Origin: Okapia johnstoni
Lineage: Eukaryota > Chordata > Mammalia > Artiodactyla > Giraffidae
Direction: 5' to 3'
Length of the DNA stretch: 64,000 bases
Assembly (NCBI GenBank): GCA_024291935.2
Contig: JAGTYA010000025.1
Span: 10,809,501 to 10,873,500 of the forward strand
Part shown: positions 1 through 12,600 of the stretch, one piece after another
Numbering within the stretch: position 1 is the first letter of the stretch
Layout: every line of letters begins with the position of its first letter
The notes under the pieces: generated by a model
Told to the model about the DNA's origin: nothing
The model's input: only the letters and a program-made list of their open reading frames with translations
Database searches by the model: none
Translations under genes and position numbers: made by a program

Positions 1-475
1 GGTCGTGCGTTAGTGAGGCTGTTCAGCTGCCACAGCAAAGGTGCCGCAACAGGGGGGCTGCAACCACGTGGAGATGGGCCGCCCTCTGAACTGTGGCCCT
101 AGGCTCCTGTCACCTGAGGTCCCCAGGGCAGGTCCATCCCCACTCCAGGCAGGGCAGAGGGCGTGGAGGGCACACCCGGCCTTTAGGGCACAGCCTTCCA
201 TCAGCCAGCACTCCAAGGGGACCCGGGGGTGTGGTCCTCAGCCCCGAGCAGCCGCCGTCCAGCTTGGCGGGGACAGGGGGTACTTGACTCACATGGGAGC
301 AGACGGGCAGACTGTCAGGGCCAGCTTTGCTGGTCGGGGGTCCCCTCTGTGTACGCGATGCAGACGCAGAGGCTCTGAGACGAGTGACCAGCCTCAGGTG
401 TTTGGGGCCACTGGTGGGCGAGGGGTGGCCTGGCCTCCTGCCCCGGCTGAAGTCTCCCCCCCGGCCCTGCCCCAG
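1..475 (+). other. IQSEC1: IQSEC1 intron, 3' end
   Basis: GC-rich intronic sequence ending in a pyrimidine tract and CAG acceptor just before 476. No repeat or other gene was recognised in it. Confidence 0.75.
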
Positions 476-642
476 CCAGCGGTACTGTATCTGCAACCCC
501 GGGGTGGTGCGGCAGTTCCGGAACCCCGACACCATCTTCATCCTGGCCTTCGCCATCATCCTGCTCAACACCGACATGTACAGCCCCAATGTCAAGCCCG
601 AGCGCAAGATGAAGCTGGAGGACTTTGTCAAGAACCTCCGCG
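476..642 (+). CDS. IQSEC1: IQSEC1 exon: C-terminal half of Sec7 domain
   Basis: Encodes (S)[14 protein letters not shown], then the highly conserved Sec7 segment [18 protein letters not shown], and ends NLR plus the first base of a Gly codon. The segment forms part of the groove that receives ARF switch regions (family knowledge). The acceptor follows the pyrimidine tract at 455-475; the donor is gtgagc at 643. The first exonic base completes a Ser codon begun in the previous exon, which is outside the window. Confidence 0.95.
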
Positions 643-3600
643 GTGAGCCGCCCCAGCCTCGTGAGCGTAGGGTGGGGGTGTCCCGTCCTGGGGGTGACGT
701 GAGGCCTGGTCTCGAAACGACCGCAGGGTTTGGGCCCAGGCTCATTGCAGGGCCAGAGGGCAGAGGGACGGCAGGCCGGGTGCTGGGCGCCTGGGGCCTC
801 TGCGCACTGCCCCTCCCCAGCCTCCGGTCTGGCCTCCACGGCGGCCCCACGGCCCTGGACGCCATGACCGCCCTGTCGCCCACGGGCAAGCCGGCTGTGA
901 GCTGCGTGCTGTTGGTGACCCAGGAGCTTCGGGGACTCCGGTTCCTCCTCTGGTTTAGGGCCTCAGCCAGGGAAGTGGGGCCTCTGCTGTGTGTGAAACG
1001 AGCCCCGAGGGCAGAGGCTCAGCGAAGACGGGGCTTCCGGGACACACACCTGCCAGCCGGCCGCCCTCACGTCTGTGGCCTCGTGGTTCGTGTCCCAGCA
1101 CAATGGGGAGGGGTGGCTGTGTCACCCTAGTTCCCAGGGTGGGGGCCGAGCTCCCCAGAACCAGGAGAGCAAGCTGCTTGGCTCCGTCTTGGGAGCCTGG
1201 GCCGTTCCCACCAAGGGAAAGTTCAGAGAAGGGAGGGGACTTGCGTGAGGTCACACAGCAAGTGAGAGTCAGAGGAGGCAGGAGTTCTAAGGCCAGGCCA
1301 GCGCTTCTGCACGAAGTGCACACCCAGCTCATTCTCTTAGGGGAAGGTATGCCCACCCCACCACACACTGGACACACTCCTCTGAAATCGCTCAGCTGCC
1401 CAGCAGGTCCAGCAGCCAGCGGCTCTGGGAGTCCAGGGAGAGGCAGGAGAGGAGCCTGGACACCTGACAAGCAGTGTTTTGCTTTCACTGATATTTGTCT
1501 TTGAATTTTTTTAAAAAATAATGTGTGTATATATACATATGTTTACTTTTTCATGCATGCCAGTTTTGGCTGCGCCGGGTCTCTGTTGCTCTGCGTGGGC
1601 TTTCTCCAGCTGCGGTGCATGGGCTCCTTATTGTGCTGGCCTCTCTTGTGGCAGCTCACGGGGTGTAGGCACACGGGCTTCAGTAGTCGTAGCTCACGGG
1701 CTCTAGACCATGGACTCAGTAGTTGGGGCGCACAGGCTTTGCTGCTCTGCAGCATGTGGGATCTTCTGGACCAGGGATCGAACCCATGTCTCCTGCATGA
1801 GCAGACGGATTCTTATCCACTACACCACCAGGAAAGTTCCTTATATTTATATTTTGAATGGGTCCTAGCTTCACATTGTTCAGAAGCCCAGACAGTCACG
1901 TGACCCAGCAGTCACCCTCCTTGGAATTTACCCGAATGAGTTGGCAACTCCCCTCTACATGGAAACCAGCACCTGGGTGCTTAGGGCGGCGTGTTCACAG
2001 TTGCCCAAACCGGGAAGCCCCCCGGCTATCCTTCAGTAGGTGCGTGAACCCTGTTCCATCCAGACCACGGGCTGTTATTCAGCGCTGGAAAGAAATGAGC
2101 TGCCAAGTCTGGAGGAGTAACCTTAAGCGACATTGCCAAGTGAAAGCCGCGCTTCTGCAAAGCCTGCAGGCAGCCTGATTCCAGCTACATCACATCCTGC
2201 AAGGGGCAAGGCGGGGGCGGCAGGGATGCAGAGAGGAGCCCCCAGGGTGTCCGGGGCGGTGGAAAGTCTCCCTGTGATGTTGTCACAGTGAACACGTGTT
2301 GCTGCACGTTTGTCCAGACCCATGGGACGGACACCATGACCTGTGGCCTCTGGTGACTGGGGCACATCCGAGTTGTAGCGAACACACCGCTCTGATGGGG
2401 GTGCTGATTGTGGAGGAGCTGGGATGTGCTTTCCCCTTAATTTTGCTGTGAACTGGAAACTGTCCTAGAAAAAGAGCCAATTAGAAAAAACCCGGGCAGT
2501 GCGGAAGGTCTGCCACAGGGCCCCTCTCACCCCCGGTGGTCATTCATCGGCTCTGAGCCTCCCAGAGCTCCCCCGGGAGAAGGTGCAGATGCGCGCGGTT
2601 GGCTGCAGCCGCTTCTACTTGGCACCTCGCTCTTGGGTCGAGGCCCAGCCGTAAACCTAAGGGCCTTTGCCGCGTCTGCTCACCTCGATTCTGCGGACAC
2701 ACAGTCCTCCCTGTCCCGGCATCCCCAGTGAGGACCGCTCAGCCAATCCCCGACCGGGCACACGGGTTCGTCCTTTCTCCTGCAATCGGGAGGCAGAACC
2801 GAGATGGATATCACATCCCAGGGGCCAGACCCCCAGAGGCACTCAGTGGACCTGAGAGTGCCTGACATTAGGGACAGGTGGGCCTGAACGGCCCCCCAGA
2901 GGGCTGAGCCGTCCCTGCCGCACGCCATCCCGTGAGCCTGTGGACCGAGGGCTGGGGCTCGCATCTGTCCTGAGCTGGCCTGGGTCTTTCCGGCACCGTG
3001 TCCAGGGCCGTGTAGCAGAAAAGGCATGAGCGTGTCATCAGAGCGACCCGGGTTCGAGTCCCAGAAATGGGACAGCAGCCACACAGACCCACTGAGCTCT
3101 CCGAGAGGGAGGAAGCTTGAGCTGCCCTTATCCCTGTGAGCCCGCCGTGCTCTGGGGGGCCCTGTGTCTTGGGGGAGGGCTCCCGGCTCAGAGAGGCTCG
3201 GCGTCAGGCTGACAAGGGGCCAGATGAGGACGTGGGCCCTCCCCCCGGCGCTGCGGCGGGAGCAAGCAAGGCAGTGTTTACAGAGTCCCCCGAGCGTGGC
3301 TGGAAGGCCCCTCCTCTCTAACCCGGGGCAGAGCTGGCCTGGAGCTGCAGCTGGGGTTCCAAGAACATGGGTCGCGGGCAGGACGCATCCAGCAGCTGTG
3401 GGCCGGGAGGCCTGCAGCTCAGCAGCGGACGGGCAGGGGCGCCGCTCACGGTTCAGACGCAGTGCCTCGGGGTGAGCCGGCCGCTGTCCCCTCCCAGGCG
3501 TGGATGACGGGGAGGACATCCCCCGCGAGATGCTCATCGGGATCTACGAGCGGATCCGGAAGCGGGAGCTGAAGACCAATGAGGACCACGTGTCGCAGGT

Positions 3601-6600
3601 GCAGAAGGTGGAGAAGCTCATCGTGGGCAAGAAGCCGGTAGGTGGTCTCTGTGCCCCCCGGGCACTCCCAGCCCTGTGACCCCGGGCCAGCCTCCGATGC
3701 CTCTGGAGCCTGGCCCCTCCGGTCAGGGCTGGTGAATTACATCACCTTTAGGGCCATCTAAGTGGCCTCCCTCTGGGTCCCTCCGAAGAGAACCTGAGGC
3801 CTCATCTGAGCTGGCGGCCGGGACTGTGCAGTGGCTCCCTGGTGCCCTGGGCGCCCCTCGAGTCCTCTGGGGGCGCTGGGGAGGTGCCACGGGAGGGTGT
3901 CCCCGGGAATGCGTGTGGGACGTTAACCTCTCTTGTCTTTTGTTCACCATTTCCCCCACAGATCGGATCCCTGCACCACGGGCTCGGCTGTGTGAGTGCC
4001 CTCTGCTTCCCCTTCTATGGTCCCTGCAAGCCCCTGGCCCCCAGACCCACCGCTCCGGCTGCTCCATAGCGATGAGAAGTTTGCTTGTCACAATGCTCCC
4101 CGCCTCGGATCTCGGATCTCGGCGGCCCTGTGGGGAGGGCTGTGCTGTCGGGCCCAAAGCAGATGGTCTCTGTCCGTCGCGTCTGGGCCTGGTCGAGCTT
4201 GTCCCCAGGCCCTGAGACCCTGCACCTGAACTGAGGGCTTTGGGGTGGCGTTGAGGCCTCCCGCCCTCCCCCTGCCCAGGTGGCCCGGGTCTGCCTCCCC
4301 AGTCCCTTCCGCTGGCCGCCAGGTCAGGGCCCAGGACCCCCATCACTCGAGTGACCCAGCCCCCCGGCCCTGTGCTCTGCCGTCCTGTCTCCCGCCCCTG
4401 AGGGCGCCAGGCTGGGCCCTTGTTCCTTCCCATGTCCCTGCGGGTGGCCGAGCTCAGCCCTGGAGAGCCGTGTGTGCAGAGGGCGGGGACCAGCCCCTCA
4501 GGGTGGCGACCGCTGGCTCGGGTCCCCACATGGCCCCCCAGACTCGGACAGCGGGGCTGAACTCCTTCAGGATGGAGGGCCTGGGGGCTGAGGGGCTCGG
4601 GCTGCATGGGACGGGCGTTTCAGGGGGCTCCCCGGAACCAGGGCCCCACGCGAGCCTGGCTCTGAGAGCGATGGGAAGGCAGTCTCCCTGGAGCTGGGCC
4701 TGCGGGTGGGCGGTGGCGGTGTCCCCGGCCCGGGGTGCGGGCTGACACGGCCCTTCCGCACAGGTGCTATCGCTGCCTCACCGCCGCCTCGTCTGCTACT
4801 GCCGGCTCTTTGAGGTTCCGGATCCGAATAAGCCCCAGAAGCTCGGGCTGCACCAGCGCGAAATCTTCCTGTTCAATGACCTCCTGGTGGTACGTGGGCC
4901 TGCGGGCACGGGGCTGGGTCCACAGACCCCCGGCGGCTCGGGCCGCCTCGTCCAGGACGGAGCGTTCGGCCTCCACAGCTCCGGGCCTGTCCTGGCCCCT
5001 CGGCCTCCAGGGAGCCTCTTCCTGACACTCTGAGCCGCCCCCTGGGACAGGCGGGTGCGGTGCTGTCCCATTGGCCTGAGTCTCAGCCCCAGGACTGGAG
5101 GGCTGGACGTGGCAGAGAGGGGCTTCCCAAGAGGACATTGAGCTCTTGCCCCCAGAACAGGCAGCATCGGGTGAAGACGGTCCCGTAGGCCCCTTCTTCC
5201 CCGGGACCCCCGGCCCATGTCCCTGCCCGACGGAGGACCAGCCGCTCTTGTCAGGCCCTAAGCCTGGAGTCCCGACATGCGGCTTCCTGCCCTTTAAGAG
5301 CCCCTGACCTTGAGCAAGTCGCTGCGGACCTCTGGCCCTGGTGTCCTCTGCTGTAAAACTCATCCCTCGGCGGGTTTCACTGTGCTGGCGTGGGGCCCGC
5401 GGGCATGAGTGTCCCTCCTCCTAGCGGCCCCTCGCTGCCCCGGGAGCCTGCTGGCCACAGGGCTGGGGGGCGGTCCTCACACAGGAGAACACGGCCCTGG
5501 GGGCCACGAGCACCCTGAGGGCGCAAGGTGCCCCTGCGCTGCGGGCCTGGGGCTCAGCCTCTGTGTCTGGCTGCCCCCAGGTCACCAAGATCTTCCAGAA
5601 GAAGAAAAACTCGGTGACCTACAGCTTCCGGCAGTCCTTCTCCCTATACGGCATGCAGGTCCTGCTCTTTGAAAACCAGTGTAAGCACCCCGAGTTTTGT
5701 GTTCCCACTTAATCAGCAGAGGGCCCGTTGCAGGCTCAGAGTAACCAGGGAGCATTTCATATATCATCAGACGTGGGGCTCGTCACATTGACTTTCACCG
5801 TTAACTTCTTGCAGGTGATAAGATTTTTACATTTAGGGCAGAGTGAGTTTATTTAAATAAAACATTGGTGGAAAGACATCCAGTAAACGGCCCTGGTGAT
5901 GTGCGGGTTTGACCAGGCGGGCGAGGGTCGTGCCTGAGGGGCCGCCGAGGTTCCCACCAGGGCCTGGGTCCACGCGCTCTGGCCTTGGCGGCTGTGTGGC
6001 ATGGCTGTTGGACCTCTCAGGCCGTCGCCCCCCCCACCCCAGGCTGGAAGGCTGCCCTCACCTGGTTTTCCCCCAGGGAGCCTGATGCCACACGCTCTGT
6101 TGTGTCCAGCAGGCCCCTCAGGGAAGGGGTGGCGGTGGCAGGGACCCCCTGGAAACAGCCCGACCTGACCAAATCCTCAGGCCGAGGGTCACCTTCAGGC
6201 ACCCGGGTCTCACACAGGCAGCTCCTGGTCAGTCCCGGCCCACTTACATTAGACTCGGTTTGAACTTTGTCTTCCATTTTATTGAAGTGGTTCTGAGATC
6301 TTCACGCAGGGCTCAGATGTCCTTGGCTTCTCCCGAAAGCTAGGTGTGGGCTCGTGAGGCCCACATTCCCATGTGGGGGACAGGCTCTCCCAGCTGCTCA
6401 GTCTCCCCTGGCCCATGTCCTGATTTTAGGAAACCTGCTCAGGCCTCTAAGCGTTGGAGCTTGCGGCCCTGAAGCAGCTCTGAGCTGTGATGGGATTGTC
6501 CTCCGGGCCAAGAACCATCACACACTGGGCAGTGGGTGCTCGATTCCCAATGACGAGAGAGGGGGCGCCAGGACCCCACAGCCCCGAGAACTCAGAGGCG

Positions 6601-9600
6601 GCTCGGGCAGGAAGAAGCAGGTGATGCTGTCAGCCGTGGGGTGGCCACAGGGTCCCCCGAGGGAGCTGGGGCGGGGTGGGGGCACAGAGGCTAGGCAGGA
6701 GAGAGCAGGGTTGCCCGGGGTGACGGGACAGGTGACTGGGGACACCACCTCCGTCTCCTCCCAGATTCAGCGCCCAGCCAGCCTCACGTCCTAGGCAGAG
6801 TGACTGAGGACCCTGACATACAGGGTCCAGGCTGCAGTCCTGTCCACGGGAGAGGACCAGGGCCAGGCCCTGCCTCTGCTCAACCAGATCTGAGCCTAGC
6901 TCGAACTCGGAGCAGCGGGGACCCTGGTTGGGAGCCGGGGAGCTGTCTGGTGGTCCCCGCCACCTGCACCATGGAGCCCCTCCTCCCCGTGGGGGTGTGT
7001 CCGGGGAGCCCCGTGGACACTCCGGCCCCACGCCGGCCCGAGGGGAGGCGGGGAGCCCGCACACAGGCCCATGCTCTCGCATCCTCTGCAGACTACCCCA
7101 ACGGCATCCGGCTCACATCCGCCGTCCCAGGGGCCGACATCAAAGTACTGATCAACTTCAATGCCCCCAACCCTCAAGACCGCAAGAAGTTCACCGACGA
7201 CCTGCGGGAGTCCATCGCGGAGGTGCAGGAGATGGAGAAGCACAGGATCGAGGGTAGGTTGCGGTCGTGGCCGCCGGAGGGCGGAGGAGGGCAGGGGTGC
7301 TGCCGTGACTCTGGAGCCTCGGCCCCTCTGACTTCCCGCAGCCATGTGCCCGGACAGCCCCTGTGCCCAGACCACAGGAGGAGGAGCACAGAGGGAGGGG
7401 GCGGGCAGGGGTCTCCGGGTGGGAGCCTGTCCTGCCCAGGGAACTATGTCACGGCCCCGAGGAGACCCCGGTGTTCCTGGTCCCCCCGCCCCTCTGTGTC
7501 CAGAGCCCTGAAGCTGAGCTCATTGCACCAGAGCGTGGCTGGCATTGGTGTCTTCTGGGCCTGAGCATGAGGTGGAGTCAGGGCTGAGGCCATCCCTGGC
7601 TCCCATGAAAGCCGACAATACCCCCCACTGTCCCCCAGCTCTGAGCCTCGTTCCTGGAATGTTCATGTTCCGGGGGATGCTCCCCAGCCTCCATCCACAG
7701 CCAGGCCAGGCTAGCCTGGCTGCACTGTAGACCCAAGAATTTGGTCTCCCCCCGAGTCGCTGACCTCCCTACAGGCCTCGGTGCTCTGGCCTCTGCGGCC
7801 TCCTTTGGGGTCTCCCTCAGTCGTGGGGCGGGGGGGAGGACGTCACTCCAGCTCCTCCCCAGATGACCTCGCCCTTCCGACTCCCCACCACCGGAGCAGA
7901 GCCCCCACCCCCGACCCTGCTCCTCTGCGTCGCCCTCCTGGGGGTTGCCCACCACTGCCCCTGCCTACCCTGGACCGCGGCCCTACTCCCCTCACGGCCC
8001 TGGCGCTCTGTTGCAGCGGAGCTGGAGAAGCAGAAGGGCGTCGTGCGGCCCAGCATGTCCCAGTGCTCCAGCCTCAAGAAGGAGCCGGGCGGCGGGACTC
8101 TGAGCCGGGCCTGCCTGGACGACAGCTATGCTGGCAGCGAGGGCCTCAAGCGCAGCGCCCTCAGCAGCTCCCTGCGCGACCTCTCGGAAGCAGGTAAGAG
8201 CCCCCAGGACCGCCCCCACCCAGCACAGTGGGGGCTCAGCCACGCACGCAGCGGGCTTACATCGGCCAGGAGGGTGGGGGGCTCAGACTGAGCTGATCCA
8301 GGTGGCCACCCCCAACCCACAGCAGCATCTGAGCAGGCAGGGCGGGTGTCCCCCAGAGGCCCCAGGCAGGACAGCTGGGTGGGTACCCCGTCTGCCTTGC
8401 TTTTTATTCACCCTTCCGTTTCCTGACCCCAGCTGTCACGCAGGGTGAGCCGGGCCCCGTTTCTCCGCGCTGCCTGTCCCGCACTGCACGCTGACGAGGG
8501 CAGGGGGGCAATGGCCGCGACACCGTGTCTGGGGCCCCATCATCGCCCGAGGTCCCGGGGCTTGCTCTCCCGGCAGAGGTCCCCTTCCCGGGAACCCTGG
8601 GCCTCCGTCCGGGCCGGAGGCGACAGGGGAAAAAGCCTTGGCAGAAGTGTGTTTCAGTGTTATTTCCTTGTTTCTGTGTGTGTGGTTTGCTGCCAGCCTC
8701 TTAACCCGCAAGCAAGCCGCCCGGGTCTCCTGGGTCTCCTGGGCTGGGGGGTGTGCCTGGAGCATCGGGGGGCGCTGGGCCTCAGCGGCGGTGGCGGGGG
8801 GAGCCTGCTGCCCAAGCCTGCTTTGCGTGCCGGTGCTGTCATGGGGGCCGTGGCTGAAGGGGGCAGCCTTTCAGTCCCCCCACAAGGTGCATCAGGCCAG
8901 GCAGCTCCTCCCCAGAAGAGTCTGGGTCAGCGTGGAGCAGAGGCAGCTGGGCACGTGGGCATGTGGCCGTGCCAGTGCTGTAGGCTCCTGGGACCCTTGA
9001 CTTCCACCCCGGCCCCGGGAGCCTGACATGACCCGGGTTTGCTGGGGGGAGACCCTCTCGGGCTGGGATCAGCCTCCTCCCCCTTCCCCGGGGCCCAGTG
9101 GCCCCTCTCCCACCAGGCGCTCACCCAGCCCAGCCCAGCGGCCTCGGGCAGCACTGCGTGGGCAGCTCTGGGCCCCCAGAGAGAGCCGCTCGAGACCGCA
9201 TCCCATCCCTACCCCCACCCAGCAGCGCTTCTTCCCTTCAGCATGTTCATTTCTCAGAAGTTTTCCCATTTTTTTCCTTTTTTTTTTTTAAGTTGGATTT
9301 TTTCTTTGCTTCTGTCTCATCATTTTTTTATTTTTTTTTCCATTGTGAAAATGCAAAGTGCATGGCCAGCGTGAGAGTCAAGCAGGGCTTCTCAGCTCGG
9401 CTCTGCTGACTTCTTGGGCTGGACCATCCCTGCCGTGGGGGCTGCTCTGTGCAGGACACCTCTGCCCACTAGATGCCAACAGCACCCCAGTCACAACAAT
9501 TGGGAACGTCCCTCCAAATTGCCGGGTGCCCTCGGCACGGAGAGGGCAGAGTCTGGCTGGCAGCGTGGCCATGGTTAAGAACCGCTGGTTTTCCCGCGGC

Positions 9601-12600
9601 TCGTGACACCCAGCTAGACGTGACCGAATTGCTCTGGGGCACTGCAGGCTGGGGCCTGGGGCCCGTGTTTGGGTTTGTGCAGTGGGGCCGCCTAGGGCCT
9701 CTAGGGGCCCCGTCCAGCCCCCCCCCAGGTAGGAGCGGCCTCAGCGCAGCTGGCCAGTTACTCCGGCTGCTGATCGTCAGGACCTCAGGCGTCTGCTCTC
9801 TGTAGACAGAGCCGTGTGCCCGGTGCGTGGCTGTGTGAGGGGCCAGGCTCTGAGCTCTTGCTGATATCTGTTGAGGATTCTCAGCCAAGAAGGACCGCAG
9901 AGGGCCAGAGTCCTTGGACCCTACGCCGAAGAGAGTCCCCACGAAGAAGCCACCTGCTCCCAATGGTGGGAGGTGAGGTTTGGCGGGTGTTTCAGTCGCC
10001 GCCTGGGACAGCCGCCCCCCCACACCGCGCCTCCACAGGAAGACAGGCCAGCGTCAGCCACCTCTTGGGAGATGCCACAGGTGTGCACCCTGTGCTGGAC
10101 AGGCTCAGGGAGAAGCGCGTCGAGGCAGTGACGTCCCCGCCTGTGTGCACGGCCAAGAGGGACTTGGAGGGGACAGCCGCGGCGGAGAGCCAGTGACGCC
10201 CAGCGGGGGCTCGTCTTTGCTCCTGGAGCGGCTGCCCCAGGCCCGCGACCGCCCGGCCGCCAAGAGCCAGGACCCCCAGGACGGGGCCCTCCCTGAGGCT
10301 CGTGCAGGGTTCCAAGATGGGGGCCCCAGGACTGCGCTGTCCCGGCCCTTCCCCCTCCATCAGGAGATGGGGTATGCATGTGCACACACCTACACGAGGT
10401 CTCCATGGGGCAGGTGTGCACAGGTGTGCCCGGGACTGGAGTGCAGACAAGCACAGGGACATCCCGTATTGCCTGTTGTTCTGCGAAGTCGAAGAGATGA
10501 GTTCTGAGAAACTCAGATTCTCTCCTAGACATCCGAGTAAGAGCCCTCCTGAGTCTTGGCCCACAGTGAGCAGGAGGGGTTCTGTTTAGCCCCAGAGGGC
10601 AGCCTTTGACGCCCCCACACCCAGCCTGGGCCTGGCCCAGTCCTAGTGGGAGAAGCAGGCTGGCTGGAGGGCAAAGCAGGGCCGGCCTGGTTCACAGATG
10701 GGGACACTGAGGCAGAGAGTCAGCAGGGTCACCCCTCCCTCTGCAGAGCCCCCCCTCCGGAGGCTGGGGACTCTATTTCTGCCCCATGCGCCTGCACTGC
10801 TGTGCTGAGACAAGGCAGGAAGGGGAGGTCGCCCCTCGTCTCAAACCTGCTGAAAGATGAGGGACAGGTCACTTTCAGCTGGGGACAAGGGCCAGTGTCC
10901 GCTGAGTTGTCTGTGGTCCTCAGCACCCACACCCACTGTGCGGCCCGGTCCTGTGGGCTCTGGGGCCGGGGCCCAGCACAGCCTTCAGTGGACCCCAGGC
11001 TCCGAGCTGGACTCAAGTTTGGGGTCAGCAGGTTAATACCCAGGCCCTGGACACCCCCCTCAGCCTGCTGTTGTGTGCCCAGGCCCGAGGCCCTGTTGTG
11101 GGCACATACAGCTGCCGCCGTTTCAACCCAAAGGGTCCAGACACACCCAGTCCACCCAGCACAGGTCGGGGCGTGCGTGGGCCACACCATGGCACGAGGT
11201 CGCCCCTTCCATCTTCCGGGCTCCTGGGCTGATCCAGCTCGGAGGCAGCGTGGCCAAGGTCTGCCGCCTCATGTGGACAGGCAGACGCAGTGTAAACTGC
11301 TTGCCATGGGGACAGAGTCACTCAGTCCATAGGCCAGAGCCTCCATCTCCTCCTGGCGTGGACAGAGGGCACCTGTCCCGCGCGGCAGGGCTTGTGGAGG
11401 CTGGAAGAATGTCTGGAGTCCCTTCTCTGCCCCCAAGAGCTGGCTGGAGGCTGGACCCGGCCAAGCCCTCCAGCTGTGGCACCTTCGTCCCCGACAGCCT
11501 CGGTGTCCTGCAGGAACCCCTGGAGACATCGTCTGGAGGGCCCATGGAGAGTAGGGTGGGCTCTGGGCCTCCAGAACCAAGAGAAAGACTCAGCCTCCTC
11601 CAGCATGGCCAACGCGGATCACGGGCCTGCCCCGCGCCACGTGCGGGCACTCGGGCGTTGTCAGTGAGGGCTCAGGACTGGGAAGGCCTGTGGCGTCCCA
11701 GGGGGGCTGGCGCCCACAGGGGTGGAGCTGGTCTGCGGGCCCATCCATGCCCCCAGCCAGACACTGCACAAAGCAAACACGGCCCCAGAGAGAGGGGACC
11801 TGGAGCTCGCCTCCTGAGTCCCCACGCCCTGCAGGCAGCAGGCAGTGTGTGTGCTCATGCGCGTATGTGCAACGTATGTGCAACGTACGTCCGTGAAATC
11901 CACCGAAGGGCAGGCAGTGCAGGACCAAGCTTGGCTCATTTCAGCTGCTGGAGGAGCTGGCCTGTCCCCCCCAGGCCGATGCCCCCCCACCTTCCCAGCA
12001 GCCACCCCACAGGCCTCCAGTCCACAAGAGGGGGATAAAGTTGGGCTGGTTGGAAAAGATTTTTTTTTTTTTTGTCTTTTTGTCTTTCTTTTTATTTTTA
12101 TATTTTTTGCTTTTTAAGAACCGCGTTGTCTTTTTAAGTCACCAGCGCCCTGCCCCTGGCTCTGCCGGGCCGTGGGTGGCAGCGCGGGCCCGTGTCGCGT
12201 CTAACCTCTGGTATTGCATGTTCTGGGCAGGGAAGCGAGGGCGTCGCAGCAGTGCGGGATCGCTAGAGAGCAATGTGGAAGTAAGTAGGAGCCTGTCCCG
12301 CTGGCTGTCGTGTGTCGCCTCCCGTCCTTGGTTTTTGCCTCTTGTCTTTTTTTTTTCCTTTTTTTTTTTTGCTCCCCCTCCCCTCCTCCACAGAGGCCAG
12401 ATCCATCCCGCCTGCCTGGCACGTGCATGCCACCCGCCTAGACGCCCGCGCCCCTCACCGCTTGTGGGGGCTGGAACGGTGGGGGCGGGTCCCGGTCTGT
12501 CTGTCACGGTTTAGTCTCCGCTTAACCCCCGCCCCTCGGCCCCTGAGCATGGTTAACACCCTGGCTCCCCGCACTCCCCGCGGCCCCGCCCCTGGGCGGG

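Larger units (their letters stand above)
643..3497 (+). other. IQSEC1: IQSEC1 intron with MIR, CHR SINE and old L1
   Basis: A 2.9 kb GC-rich intron. It contains an antisense MIR (about 1195-1330), an antisense CHR-type SINE (1505-1840), a sense L1M 3' end (about 1860-2500) and a sense MIR (about 3000-3110). The remainder shows no coding signature. Confidence 0.8.

Noticed and set aside
8194..12230. Long open frames of 100-320 codons in the IQSEC1 intron
   Set aside because: They arise from high GC content, overlap in several frames, and have no family resemblance or splice support.
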